DNA of 64,000 nt from Streptomyces sp. NBS 14/10 (GTDB taxonomy: Bacteria; Actinomycetota; Actinomycetes; Streptomycetales; Streptomycetaceae). Location: contig NZ_NCSM01000005.1 in the NCBI RefSeq assembly GCF_002224125.1, positions 321,165 to 385,164 on the forward strand, given 5' to 3'. Made by a program: the position numbers and the translations under genes. The notes under the pieces were generated by a model that was not told the origin of the DNA, did no database searches, and saw only the letters and a list, made by a program, of their open reading frames with translations. Below, in pieces: positions 45,347 to 54,158 of the stretch; position 1 is the stretch's first letter; the number at the start of each line of letters is the position of its first letter.

Positions 45347-46618
45347 TCAGCTCGCGGAGCCCACGTCCTCGGCGAGCGCGTCCCGCTCCAGCCGCTCCAC
45401 GCGGTTCTCGGCGGGGGTGTGCAGCGCCGCCTCGGCCGCCTGGGCCCGCTCGGCGTCCGCGAGCAGGGAGTGGCCGGTCGACAGGACGGCCAGACCGACC
45501 AGAACCGCGACCGCGCCGACGTAGAACGGCATATGCACGTCGTAGTGCTCGGCCAGCCGTCCGGCGGCGTACGGCGCCAGACCGCCGCCGATGAACCGGA
45601 CGAAGCCGTAGGCGGCGGAGGCCACCGAGCGCTCGACCGGGGCGACGGTCATAACCGCCTGGGTGGTGATGGTGTTGTTCACGCCGATGAAGGCGCCGGC
45701 CAGGATCACCGCGGCGATCAGTGTCGTCCGGGACGAGGTGAACAACCCGATCACCAGGATGTCCAGGGCGAACAGCGCCAGGTTCAGGTACAGGGCGCGG
45801 GCTATGCCGAGGCGGGCCTGGAGCCGGGGCGCGACGAACACGGAGAAGATCGCGACCAGCACGCCCCAGCCGGTGAAGACATAGCCGAGCTCATGGGTGC
45901 CCAGCTCCATGGGGTACGGGGAGTAGCCGAGGACGGTGAAGAAGCCCCAGTTGTAGCAGAGCGCCATCAGGCCCATGGTGAGCAGCCCGCGGTGGCGGAG
46001 CGCCTTGAGCGGGTCGAGGAGCGAGGCGCGGCGGGCGGGGGTCGGGGTCGGCTGGACCAGGACCAGGGTGGCGATCAGCGCGATCGCCATCAGCACGGAG
46101 ACGCCGAAGAAAGGCCCGCGCCAGTTGATCCCGCCCAGCTCGCCGCCCAGCAGCGGGCCGACGGCGATGCCGACGCCGAGCGCGGTCTCGTAGAGGATGA
46201 TCGCCCCGGCGAACCCGCCGCTCGCCGAGCCGACGATCACAGCGAGCGAGGTGGCGATGAACAGGGCGTTACCAAGGCCCCAGCCCGCGCGGAAGCCGAC
46301 GATGCCGCCGATGCTCCCGGACGCGCCCGCGAGCGCGCTGAACACCACAATGACCGCCAGGCCCGCCACCAGGGTCCGCTTGGCGCCGATGCGGCTGGAG
46401 ACGAAGCCGGTGACCAGCATGGCGACGGCGGTGACCACCAGGTAGCTGGTGAACAGCAGCGACACCTGGCTGGGCGTGGCGTGCAGCTGGCTGGACAGGG
46501 CGGGCAGGATGGGGTCGACGAGCCCGATGCCCATGAAGGAGATCACGCAGGCGAAGGCCACGGCCCATACGGCCTTCGGCTGCCGGAACGGACTCGGGGC
46601 GCTGGGATGAGCGGACAA
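45347..46618 (-). CDS. MFS drug-efflux-type transporter
   Basis: The 423-residue protein has twelve hydrophobic segments and the MFS loop motifs VTGFVSSRIGAKRTLVAGL (motif A, between helices 2 and 3) and GIAVGPLLGGELGGINWRGPFFG (motif C, antiporter type). It probably pumps small molecules out using the proton gradient. I place the start at a TTG at 46618 because GGGAG lies seven bases upstream and helix 1 begins soon after; no ATG or GTG offers a good binding site. A hydrophilic 40-residue C-terminal tail is rich in Glu and Arg. It follows a MarR gene on the same strand, which probably represses it. Confidence 0.86.
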   Translation of the reverse strand: MSAHPSAPSPFRQPKAVWAVAFACVISFMGIGLVDPILPALSSQLHATPSQVSLLFTSYLVVTAVAMLVTGFVSSRIGAKRTLVAGLAVIVVFSALAGASGSIGGIVGFRAGWGLGNALFIATSLAVIVGSASGGFAGAIILYETALGVGIAVGPLLGGELGGINWRGPFFGVSVLMAIALIATLVLVQPTPTPARRASLLDPLKALRHRGLLTMGLMALCYNWGFFTVLGYSPYPMELGTHELGYVFTGWGVLVAIFSVFVAPRLQARLGIARALYLNLALFALDILVIGLFTSSRTTLIAAVILAGAFIGVNNTITTQAVMTVAPVERSVASAAYGFVRFIGGGLAPYAAGRLAEHYDVHMPFYVGAVAVLVGLAVLSTGHSLLADAERAQAAEAALHTPAENRVERLERDALAEDVGSAS

Positions 46619-46736
46619 GGTGTACTCCCGGATAGGAATGCGTTCTGTGAATGCGCTCTCGGGGATGCGGCCGGGCGCGGCGAAACGGGGTGACGGCGGG
46701 CCATGCGCCGGGTGTGACAGGAGGGGTGACGGCCCG

Positions 46737-47237
46737 TCACTTGGTGGGCGTCGCGGGGCGGCCGCCCGGGCCTGCCACGCTCGCCACGAGGCGCCGCAGC
46801 GCGGGCGCGGCCGAGTCGACCGCGGCGGCGAGCGTCGCCTGATCCTCGGCCGGGAGCGCGGCCAGCAGGCCGGACAGGCGCGTGACACGGTCCCGGCGCC
46901 GCTCGGCGAGCAGCCGCCGCCCGGCGTCGGTGATGGACACGAGCACGGCCCGGCGGTCGTCCGGGTCGGCGACCCGGGCCGTCAGCCCCTGCTTGGTCAG
47001 GCGCTGCACCAGCTGAGTCATGGCGGGCTGGCTCACTCCCTCGTCGGCGGCGAGCGCGGTCAGCCGGGTGGGGCCCTCGCGGGCCAGCCGGCCGAGGGCG
47101 GAGGCGGCGGTCATGCTGATGTCCCGCTTGCCCAGTTGGCGCACCGCGAGCACCGCCAGCTGTTCCAGGACGTCGGCGATCTCCTCGCGCCGCTCGCGGC
47201 CGACCGGATCCTCGCCCGCTATAGCTGCATCACCCAT
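46737..47237 (-). CDS. MarR-family transcriptional regulator
   Basis: The 166-residue protein has the MarR winged helix: LAADEGVSQPAMTQLVQRLTKQGLTARVADPDDRRAVLVSITDAGR, quoted as motif DPDDRRAVLVSIT in the wing. The ATG at 47237 gives MGDAAIAGEDPVG; a GTG at 47258 is also in frame. It lies 118 bases upstream of the MFS gene on the same strand, the usual arrangement for a ligand-released efflux repressor. A TATATA -10 sits 22 bases before the ATG in an unusually AT-rich stretch, where autoregulatory binding is likely. Confidence 0.9.
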   Translation of the reverse strand: MGDAAIAGEDPVGRERREEIADVLEQLAVLAVRQLGKRDISMTAASALGRLAREGPTRLTALAADEGVSQPAMTQLVQRLTKQGLTARVADPDDRRAVLVSITDAGRRLLAERRRDRVTRLSGLLAALPAEDQATLAAAVDSAAPALRRLVASVAGPGGRPATPTK

Positions 47238-47259
47238 GCATTCATTTGTATCACACACC

Positions 47260-47265
47260 TATATA
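47260..47265 (-). promoter_or_regulatory. -10 element for the MarR-MFS genes
   Basis: Minus-strand TATATA sits in the AT-rich segment 47236-47272, 22 bases ahead of the ATG. ATGCAT and the near-symmetric ATTCAT/ATGAAT around the start codon could form a MarR operator. No strong -35 was found. Confidence 0.35.
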
Positions 47266-47357
47266 ACTGAACGAGCCCTCGCACGCCGCCCGTCCGACAC
47301 CCCGGGTTAAGGTCTGCTGCGCGCCGCACGCGCGCTGATCACATCTGTGGGGGGACC

Positions 47358-48848
47358 GTGTCGATTTCGCGTGCCGTCAAGCCCATCGCCCTGCCCCTGG
47401 CGGGGGTCTTGGTGTCCTGCGCCGTGGTGTTCCACTGGCTGGGCTGGTCCGCGCTGTCCAGCGAGTCGAACGGAGCGTGCGGGGGCCGGTACGACCCGTG
47501 CCCCGAAGGGCTCACGCCGGTGCTCATCCTCGCGTTCGTCTTCACCTTCGCCGGTGCCTTCGGGGTGATCACCGCCGTCGCGATGAACAGCGGATCGCTG
47601 GCCACACGCTGGACGGTGTCGCTGGTCGTGGTGGGCCTGACCGGCGGCGTATGGCCGGGCGTGCTCGGGTACGAATGGCTGCGCGGGCCGCACCTGGACG
47701 TGGCTTGGGAAGCGCCCCGGGACCGCCCCTCCTCCGTGCGGGCCGTCGGTGACTGGATGCCGGGGCCGTCCACCCTCATCAGGGCGCGCAACGACGGGCT
47801 GTTCGCCTACGACACCTCGGACGGCACCCGGCGGTGGACCGTCCCGGCGCCCGAGCGGAGATCGGTGTGCACGATGAGCCGCACCACGCCGTCCGCCATC
47901 GGTCTAGTGGGCCTCGGGCGGTACGAGAAGCCCTGCGACACCGTGATCGCCGTCGATCTGTCCTCCGGCCGCACGCTGTGGACGAAGAAGATCAGCGCCG
48001 ATGACTCCGTCACCCGGGCCACCGACGCCCGGCTGGTCGGCGCCGGTGACACCGCGGTGGCCCTGGAGCGGAAGGCGGTCGTCGGGCTCGGGCTACGCGA
48101 CGGCGCGGCCCGGTGGCGCAGCCCGCTGGACCGCGACTGCGAGGCCCTGGCCGTCGACGCGACGCCCGAGCGCGCCCTGGTCGTGGAGCAGTGCACCAGC
48201 ACCGACGGCGAGAACGCCAAGATGCGGCTGTCCGCCCTCGACCCGCGGTCCGGCGCGTGGCAGTGGCACAGCACGCTGCCGACGGAGAGCAAGTGGAAGG
48301 CGCTGTTCATGCTCTCGGCCGACCCGATCGTCGTGTACGTGGACGAGGACGACGACCGCGGGACCGACGCGGTGATCAGCTTCGACGACAAGGGGCGGCG
48401 GCAGGCCGTGATCCCCCGGTCCGGCCCGGAGGACGACCTCAACTTCCAGGTCATGCCGTACGGCTACAGCCAGCCCTTCGACGCCCGGCCGGTCTTCCGG
48501 TCGGTGGTGGCCAAAGGGCTGTTCATCACCGCTGTCGGCCCGACGGACAAGGACGCTCCCGAAGACGTCGCCGCGTACTCGCTGAAGGACGGCAAGCGCG
48601 TCTGGAAGACATCGCTCGGCGCGGCCGTCGCCGCCCTGACGCAGGACCGCGCGGGAGAGCTCGATCTCCTGGCCGGTGGCGGCGTATGGCGTCTCGACCC
48701 GGCCACCGGTGAGAAGCACGGCCGAACCCCGCTGCGCGGCGCGCCGGCCGGCGACGTCCTCGCCCTGCACCGGGTGAAGAGCGGCCGGTACGTGATCGTC
48801 AACTCGAACGGGGCGGAGGACACGCCACCGGTGTTCGCGGTCAAGTAG
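47358..48848 (+). CDS. Membrane protein with extracytoplasmic PQQ-like beta-propeller
   Basis: The 496-residue protein has three N-terminal hydrophobic helices (PIALPLAGVLVSCAVVFHWLG, VLILAFVFTFAGAFGVITAV, WTVSLVVVGLTGGVWPGV). About 370 residues of repeated blades follow, of the kind LFAYDTSDGTRRWTVPAP, VIAVDLSSGRTLWTKKI and AYSLKDGKRVWKTSLG, as in PQQ-binding-like or BamB-type propellers. No PQQ-ligating residues are evident, so this is probably a binding or scaffold protein. The GTG at 47358 follows GGGGGGACC. It is convergent with the Ro60 gene. The ligand is unknown. Confidence 0.84.
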   Translation: MSISRAVKPIALPLAGVLVSCAVVFHWLGWSALSSESNGACGGRYDPCPEGLTPVLILAFVFTFAGAFGVITAVAMNSGSLATRWTVSLVVVGLTGGVWPGVLGYEWLRGPHLDVAWEAPRDRPSSVRAVGDWMPGPSTLIRARNDGLFAYDTSDGTRRWTVPAPERRSVCTMSRTTPSAIGLVGLGRYEKPCDTVIAVDLSSGRTLWTKKISADDSVTRATDARLVGAGDTAVALERKAVVGLGLRDGAARWRSPLDRDCEALAVDATPERALVVEQCTSTDGENAKMRLSALDPRSGAWQWHSTLPTESKWKALFMLSADPIVVYVDEDDDRGTDAVISFDDKGRRQAVIPRSGPEDDLNFQVMPYGYSQPFDARPVFRSVVAKGLFITAVGPTDKDAPEDVAAYSLKDGKRVWKTSLGAAVAALTQDRAGELDLLAGGGVWRLDPATGEKHGRTPLRGAPAGDVLALHRVKSGRYVIVNSNGAEDTPPVFAVK

Positions 48849-48882
48849 CCGAGGACGCGACCGCCGCGGCCCTGCTGCCCCA

Positions 48883-50514
48883 TCAGCCCTCCCAGGGCCA
48901 GCGGGCGTTCCGACCGGCCTCCAGGAGCGGGATCATGCGGAAGGCATGGTCCGTCAGGCCCCCGAACGCATGGCGGTTGCCACCGCCCGAGGGCATCGCC
49001 CCGGCCCGGTAGCCCGCCATGTTCCACATGTAGACCGGCACTTCGGCGGGCACCAGGTCGTCGATGTGCGTCTCGGGCATACCGCCCCACTGGCCGTGGC
49101 AGTTCGACGGCAGCCAGCCGGGGCGGGTCTGCTCATCAGTGACGATGACGATCCGGTCGTGACCGGCGTAGTGCTTCTTGACGGCGGAGGGGATGTCGGT
49201 GCCGTTGATCCGCCCGAACTCCTCCATGAGCCGCAGCGCGCTGCCGCCCTTGGACACCGTGAGCCGCCGGCTGCTCATGCCGAACTCGACCAGCGTCGGG
49301 GCCTCGGCCCGCACCGCGAGACCCGCGCCGAACACCGCGGCCTGCTCGGCGAGCGGGATGTCCGAGGTGTTCGGGGTGGAGTATCCGTAGCCGGGGAACA
49401 TCGACGGCGACCGGTCGATCAGGATCAGCGTCCGGCCGGGCAGCGACGGCACGTTGGCCAGCGAGGCGTTCAGCGCCTTCTCCAGGGCGTGGCCCCAGCG
49501 CAGCGACCGGGTGTGCTTGTACGCCGCCCAGAACCGGAACGGGAACATACGCGACCGCGCGACCTGCGCGGGGTCAGCGATGCGCGCGGCCACCTGCTCG
49601 GCGACCTCGTCCGGGACACCGGCCTCGTCGAAGTTGCGCAGATTGCGCACCAGCGCCATCAGGCCCATGGCCGGGATGGCCGCTTCCCAGGCCGCCTTGT
49701 CCATCGGCCCCTGAAGCCAGCCGGCCAGCCGCTCCCAGGTGAACCCCGCGCCCGCGAGCCCGCCAGGGGCGGTGACCAGCGAGGGGTCGAGCACATATGC
49801 CCGGCGGTCCGGGACCGGAAGCGCGGAGAGCTCGGCCGCGGCCCGCAGCACGGTGAGGTTCTCGGGGATCTCGGTGTCGCGGCCGTGGCGCCGGTCGAGG
49901 GCGTGCTTGAACAGATCACCCTGCCACGGCTTGTCGTCCGCCGGGCGGGCGTGCACGAGGTTGAGCACATCGCCGAACCGGAAACCCTTGGCGGCGGTGT
50001 CGTACTTGAGCAACGACCGCTCGTCGTAGAGGCGCCGTACGGCGTCGGCCACGCCGCGCTTGACGGGCTTGGGCAGCGCCCGGCCGTACCGGCCGGTCCA
50101 GTAGCCGAGCATCTCCCCCGGCTCGTCGGCGCGCCGCAGCACCGAGTCCACGACCTGCCGCGAGTGGCCGGGCGCCGCCGCGTCCAGGCGCGCCCTGACG
50201 TACTCGGCGGCGCCCACCAGGGACGCGGTACGCATATTGCCCCCGCGGCGCAGCCAGCCCAGCAGCCGGGCGGTCCACTCCGGGTCCTCGACGGCCAGCT
50301 TCCGCACCAGGTGGCGGTAGCGGTCGTCGCGGTCGTCGCCCTGCTCGTAGAAGGTGTCGGTGCCGACCAGGTTGGACACCGCGAGGAGGAACAGCTCGCT
50401 CTTGTCGTCGCGGAGGTATCCGGTCGCGCCCTCGTGGGTGGCCGTCCGCTCCCCGGTGGTGGCGATCGGCGAGACGGCCGCCCGGCGCGTGGCACGGGTG
50501 TTGAAGCGAGCCAT
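48883..50514 (-). CDS. rsr: Ro60 orthologue Rsr (TROVE plus vWA domains)
   Basis: Rsr forms a ring that binds Y RNAs and misfolded RNAs and helps exoribonucleases during stress. The 543-residue protein has TROVE HEAT-like helices at about 1-340 (LFLLAVSNLVGTDTFYE, RTASLVGAAEYVRARL) and a von Willebrand A domain with the MIDAS motif LILIDRSPSM near 365 and IVIVTDEQT near 455. The ATG at 50514 follows GAGGGGGAA. The open frame extends far upstream of this but that part is Pro/Arg-rich and antisense to other genes. A Y-RNA-like gene is expected nearby; a structured candidate lies just upstream. Confidence 0.92.
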   Translation of the reverse strand: MARFNTRATRRAAVSPIATTGERTATHEGATGYLRDDKSELFLLAVSNLVGTDTFYEQGDDRDDRYRHLVRKLAVEDPEWTARLLGWLRRGGNMRTASLVGAAEYVRARLDAAAPGHSRQVVDSVLRRADEPGEMLGYWTGRYGRALPKPVKRGVADAVRRLYDERSLLKYDTAAKGFRFGDVLNLVHARPADDKPWQGDLFKHALDRRHGRDTEIPENLTVLRAAAELSALPVPDRRAYVLDPSLVTAPGGLAGAGFTWERLAGWLQGPMDKAAWEAAIPAMGLMALVRNLRNFDEAGVPDEVAEQVAARIADPAQVARSRMFPFRFWAAYKHTRSLRWGHALEKALNASLANVPSLPGRTLILIDRSPSMFPGYGYSTPNTSDIPLAEQAAVFGAGLAVRAEAPTLVEFGMSSRRLTVSKGGSALRLMEEFGRINGTDIPSAVKKHYAGHDRIVIVTDEQTRPGWLPSNCHGQWGGMPETHIDDLVPAEVPVYMWNMAGYRAGAMPSGGGNRHAFGGLTDHAFRMIPLLEAGRNARWPWEG

Positions 50515-50538
50515 GAGATTTCCCCCTCGTACATGGAT

Positions 50539-50604
50539 GTCCAGGTGAAGTGGCCCCCGCCCGCGCGCCTGGACGCGTTCACTGTAGCGACGACGGCCCT
50601 GGAC
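50539..50604 (-). other. Possible structured RNA upstream of rsr
   Basis: GTCCAGG at 50539-50545 can pair with CCTGGAC at 50568-50574 or with a second copy at 50598-50604, giving alternative 7-bp stems. On the minus strand a GGTTCGGTGTCC stretch at 50600-50611 resembles a tRNA T-arm, a feature of bacterial Y RNAs. The location fits a Y RNA gene, but the folding is only eyeballed. Confidence 0.25.
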
Positions 50605-50763
50605 ACCGAACCGATTAACGGCCCCGGCCCCTCCCCCGTACGAGCCATCGCCACCTCCCGCCACCGGGGGAAACGCATTTCGCTCCGCGCAGCGATGTGG
50701 GCCCGTACCGGCGAATGACACGTTGGTGCGGGGATCCGGTTCGGCCGCGAAGGAAAGGCGCGT

Positions 50764-51705
50764 ATGTCGAAGACTCGTATGGCTCGTATGGCTCGTATGG
50801 CGAAGACGAAGAGGAACAGAGGGGTCGTGGCGTTTCTCGCCATCACCTGCGGCGGTACCTGGCTCTGGCTGTGGGTGGCCCACGGTGTCCTGGGGCTGTC
50901 GGCGCTGAACCCGCTGCTGCAGCTGCCGGGTTTCTGTATGCCGGGGATCGCGGCGATCGTCGTACGGCGGTGGGTCACCCGGGAGGGGTTCGCCGACGCG
51001 GGGCTTCGGCCGCGTCTGCGGGCCGCCTGGCCGTACTACCTCGCCGCCTGGCTCGGCCCGCTCGCCCTGGCCGCGGTGACCATGGCGCTCGCCGCCGCCC
51101 TGGGCGTATGGCACCCGGACCTGTCGCCGCTCGACGAGCTCGCGCCGGGGGTGGCGAGGTGGCCGGCGCTGCTGGTCCTGATGCTCGTCGTCCCGCTGCT
51201 CACCCCGGTGTACTGGGGAGAGGAGTTCGGGTGGACCAGCTATCTCCGGCCGCGGCTGTTCGGTGGCCGCGTCCTGCCGTCCGTGGTGGCCACGAGTCTC
51301 ATCTGGGCGGTGTGGCACTACCCGCTCGCCTTCATCGGCTATGCCGACTTCGAGAACGTGGCGCTCGGCCTGCTGGTCTGGACCGTGTCCTTGCTGTGCC
51401 AGGAAGTCGTCCTGGCGTGGCTGTATCTGCGCAGCGGCACCGTCTGGGTGGCGAGCCTGGCGCACGCCGGGAACAATATGGTGCTCTTCCTGCTCACCGG
51501 TCAGTTGCTGAGCGACGGGGCCGACGGCCTCGGTGCGATCGCGACCATGCTCCTCACCACGGTCCCCGTGGCCGCGCTCGCCGGGTGGCTCGCGTGGCTC
51601 TCCCGCCGCCGGGCAAGGGCGTTGAACGCACGGCCCGCGCGCCGCGTACTCCAGGGCGCGGGCGGGCCCGCCCGCCGCCAGGACCAGGAGGGCTGCATCG
51701 GATGA
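50764..51705 (+). CDS. CPBP-family intramembrane glutamic endopeptidase
   Basis: The 313-residue protein has seven to eight hydrophobic helices. The CPBP catalytic motifs are WGEEFGWTSYL near residue 152 (EExxxR position occupied by EEFGW) and IWAVWHYPLAFIGY near 180, with a third motif SLAHAGNNM (His/Asn) near 235. Related proteases process prenylated proteins or peptides in the membrane. The N-terminus MSKTRMARMARMAKTK comes from tandem ATGGCTCGT units, so several start codons compete, but AAGGAAAGG before 50764 supports the first. The stop overlaps the LPMO ATG (ATGA). No bacteriocin genes are near. Confidence 0.9.
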   Translation: MSKTRMARMARMAKTKRNRGVVAFLAITCGGTWLWLWVAHGVLGLSALNPLLQLPGFCMPGIAAIVVRRWVTREGFADAGLRPRLRAAWPYYLAAWLGPLALAAVTMALAAALGVWHPDLSPLDELAPGVARWPALLVLMLVVPLLTPVYWGEEFGWTSYLRPRLFGGRVLPSVVATSLIWAVWHYPLAFIGYADFENVALGLLVWTVSLLCQEVVLAWLYLRSGTVWVASLAHAGNNMVLFLLTGQLLSDGADGLGAIATMLLTTVPVAALAGWLAWLSRRRARALNARPARRVLQGAGGPARRQDQEGCIG

Positions 51706-52595
51706 CCCCACATCGCACCGCCACCGTGGCCGCCCTCCTCGGGGCGGCCCCGGTCCTGCTCATGACGCTGGCCGCCGGGCCCGCGCAGGCGCACGGCGCG
51801 CCGACGGACCCGGTCAGCCGGACGGTGGCCTGCTCCCCCGAGGGCGGCGAGAACTCCCGGTCGGCCGCGTGCCGGGCGGCCGTCGCCGCCGGCGGGGTCC
51901 CGGACGAGTGGGACAATCTGCGGGTGGCCGGGGTGGCCGGCCAGGACCGGCAGAAGATTCCCGACGGGAAGCTGTGCAGCGGGGGGCTCGACGTATACAA
52001 GGGGCTCGATCTGGCCCGCGCCGACTGGCCCTCGACACGGCTGACCGCCGGTGCGGACCTCACCCTCACCTACCGTTCGACCATCCCGCACACCGGGACG
52101 TTCGAGCTGTATCTCACCAAGGAGGGCTACGATCCCACGCGGCCGCTGAAGTGGTCCGACCTGGACGCGAAGCCGTTCGCGACGGCCACCGACCCGGCCC
52201 TGGTCGACGACGCCTACCGCATCCAGGCCAAGCTGCCCACCGGCCGGACGGGCCGTCAGCTCCTGTTCACCATCTGGCGGAACACCAGCACGCCCGACAC
52301 CTACTACTCGTGCTCCGATGTGGTGTTCGGCGGAGCCGAGGACACGGCAGGCAAAAAGGCCCCGGCCGAGGGCGGCGAGACCGACACCGCCGAACCCCCC
52401 GCCAAACCCACTGGCACACCCACCGGCGAAAGCACCGCCGAAAACACCGGCACCGACATCGGTCAGGACACCGACCGCGCCGACGCCACCGAGAACACCC
52501 CGGTGACGCTGTACGCGGGTGGCGCGGCGGCGCTCGCCGTCGGTGCGGGTGTGGTCGTCACCCTGCGACGGCGGCGCCCCCGACGTCACCGGTGA
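51702..52595 (+). CDS. Secreted AA10-type lytic polysaccharide monooxygenase, membrane-tailed
   Basis: After a signal peptide of 30 residues ending AQA, the mature protein begins His31-Gly, the copper histidine brace residue. The second histidine is in STIPHTGTFELYLT at residue 130. WDNLRVAG, YKGLDLARADWP and LLFTIWRNTSTPDTYYSCSDVVF are AA10 (chitin or cellulose oxidising) signatures. The C-terminus has a Pro/Thr/Glu-rich linker, a hydrophobic helix at about 268-286 (TLYAGGAAALAVGAGVVVTL) and RRRRPRRHR, so the enzyme stays on the cell surface. No LPXTG is present. The ATG overlaps the CPBP stop. Its 3' end overlaps the convergent kinase gene by 38 bases. Confidence 0.91.
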   Translation: MTPHRTATVAALLGAAPVLLMTLAAGPAQAHGAPTDPVSRTVACSPEGGENSRSAACRAAVAAGGVPDEWDNLRVAGVAGQDRQKIPDGKLCSGGLDVYKGLDLARADWPSTRLTAGADLTLTYRSTIPHTGTFELYLTKEGYDPTRPLKWSDLDAKPFATATDPALVDDAYRIQAKLPTGRTGRQLLFTIWRNTSTPDTYYSCSDVVFGGAEDTAGKKAPAEGGETDTAEPPAKPTGTPTGESTAENTGTDIGQDTDRADATENTPVTLYAGGAAALAVGAGVVVTLRRRRPRRHR

Positions 52596-53241
52596 CGACG
52601 AGGTCGGCCCGGTGCCGGGTGCCGGCCACCAGGTCGGCGTTACGCTGGTCCGTGCCCAGGCTCCAGGCCACCGCCGCGGCGTGGTCCTTGCCGAACCGCT
52701 CGTGGCGGGCGACGAGCCGGCGCAGCCGCTCGTCCTCGTCCAGCTCGCAGTACCAGACCTCGTCGAGCTGCGGCCGTACCCGGGCCCAGTCCCCCTCGTC
52801 GTACAGCAGGTAGTTGCCCTCGGTGATGACCAGTCGGGCGGTGCGCGGTACGGGGATGCTGCCCGCGATCGGCTGCTCCAGCTCCCGTTCGAAGCCCGGC
52901 GCGTACACCACGTCGTCCTCGTCCTGGTGCAGCCGGCGCAGCAGCGCGGCGTAGCCCGCCGCGTCGAAGGTGTCCGGGGCGCCCTTGCGGTCGCGGCGGC
53001 CCAGGCGGTCGAGCTCGATATCGGCGAGGTGGAAGCCGTCCATCGGCATATGGGCGACCCAGCCGCCCACGCCCTCTCCTCCGTCCTCGGCCGGGCCGTC
53101 GCGCAGCGCGGTCAGCAGGTGTTCGGCGAGGGTGGACTTGCCGGCCCCGGGGCTTCCGGTGATCCCGAGAACGGCGCGCCGCCCGGGCCGCACCAGGGCG
53201 CGGGCGCGGGCCGCGAGATCCTCGATCGTCATCGGCGTCAT
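52558..53241 (-). CDS. P-loop nucleoside/sugar kinase, FrcK-like
   Basis: The 227-residue protein has Walker A GSPGAGKST at residues 29-37 and MDGFHLADIELDRLGRRDRKGAPDTFDAAG, the uridine kinase/pantothenate kinase fold signature, with VITEGNYLLYDEGDW further on. In rhizobia FrcK belongs to the FrcBCA fructose uptake locus, and the same neighbours occur here, so it probably phosphorylates the imported sugar or a derivative. The ATG at 53241 overlaps the isomerase stop (ATGA). It is the last gene of the transporter operon. The open frame upstream is inside the isomerase gene and Arg/Pro-rich. Confidence 0.85.
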   Translation of the reverse strand: MTPMTIEDLAARARALVRPGRRAVLGITGSPGAGKSTLAEHLLTALRDGPAEDGGEGVGGWVAHMPMDGFHLADIELDRLGRRDRKGAPDTFDAAGYAALLRRLHQDEDDVVYAPGFERELEQPIAGSIPVPRTARLVITEGNYLLYDEGDWARVRPQLDEVWYCELDEDERLRRLVARHERFGKDHAAAVAWSLGTDQRNADLVAGTRHRADLVVTGDVGGAAVAG

Positions 53242-54122
53242 CGGCCGCGGCCGCTCACGGCGAGCTGGTTGGTGATGAAGGCGTGGGCGTGGCGGGCCAG
53301 GTCCTCGCCGTCGGACCACAGGTCGCGCCAGACGGCGAGGTCGTTGGACAGGCCCTGGGCGACCACGGCGGAGGAGAAGGACTCGAAGGTGATCGGGCCG
53401 CGGTAGCCGATATCGGCGAGCGCGTGGAAGAAGGCCGTGAAGTCCAGGTGTCCGGAGCCGAGGTAGCCGCGGTGGTTCTCGCCGATGTGGACGTAGCCGA
53501 GCCGGTCGCCGACCTCGTGCACCGGCCGGATGAGATCGTCCTCTTCGATGTTCATGTGGTAAGTGTCCAGGTGGATCAGGACGTTGTCCGCACCGATGTC
53601 ATCGGCCAGCGCGAGGGCGTCGCGGGCGGTGTTGATGACGTTGGTCTCGTAGCGGTTGCAGATCTCCAGGCCCAGCGTCATGCCGAGGCCCGCCGCCTCC
53701 TGGGCGAGCCGCCCCAGCACGGTGACGGCGTTGCGCCGGCCGGCCGCGGTGAGGGGGCCCGCGTACTTGCCGAGAGCGCTGTAGAGCGCGCCGGTGAAGT
53801 GGGTTCCGCCCAGGCCGTGGGTGACGGCGAGGGAGCTGTGCAGCAGGCGCTCACCGCGCTCGACCACGGCAAGGTCATCGCTGGAGACATCGGCGTCGAA
53901 GGCGAGCCCGCGGGAGCAGGCGACCCGCAGTCCGGCGTCCTCCAGCTGGCGGCGCGCCGCGGGGACATCCAGCGAGTCCGAGTCGTGCAGCGAGAGTTCG
54001 AGGAGGTCGAAGCCGGTGGCCTTGGTCTTGTCGATGGCGTACGTGAGCGATTCGGGCGAGGTGTCGCCCGCCCACACGAGGGCGTGCACGCCGATCGGGT
54101 TGGCCTGGGTCACGGTGGTCAT
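53238..54122 (-). CDS. Sugar phosphate isomerase/epimerase (xylose isomerase-like TIM barrel)
   Basis: The 294-residue protein has the AP-endonuclease-2-like barrel: ATGFDLLELSLHD near 35, GLEICNRYETNVIN near 150 with a metal-binding Glu, LIHLDTYHMNIEE near 180, VHIGENHRGYLGSGHLDF near 210 and ITFESFS near 245. This set of Glu, Asp, His and Glu ligands matches ketose 3-epimerases such as D-tagatose/D-psicose 3-epimerase. It probably converts the imported sugar before phosphorylation. AAAGGA precedes the ATG at 54122. It lies 36 bases after the ABC ATPase gene. Confidence 0.9.
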   Translation of the reverse strand: MTTVTQANPIGVHALVWAGDTSPESLTYAIDKTKATGFDLLELSLHDSDSLDVPAARRQLEDAGLRVACSRGLAFDADVSSDDLAVVERGERLLHSSLAVTHGLGGTHFTGALYSALGKYAGPLTAAGRRNAVTVLGRLAQEAAGLGMTLGLEICNRYETNVINTARDALALADDIGADNVLIHLDTYHMNIEEDDLIRPVHEVGDRLGYVHIGENHRGYLGSGHLDFTAFFHALADIGYRGPITFESFSSAVVAQGLSNDLAVWRDLWSDGEDLARHAHAFITNQLAVSGRGR

Positions 54123-54158
54123 GAGCGGTGTTCCTTTGTGTGGCTGGTCGATGAGTGG

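Noticed and set aside
48883..51711. One 942-residue minus-strand frame covering rsr and 1.2 kb upstream
   Set aside because: Only the part from 50514 resembles Ro60 and has a ribosome binding site. The rest is Pro/Arg/Gly-rich antisense of the CPBP gene.
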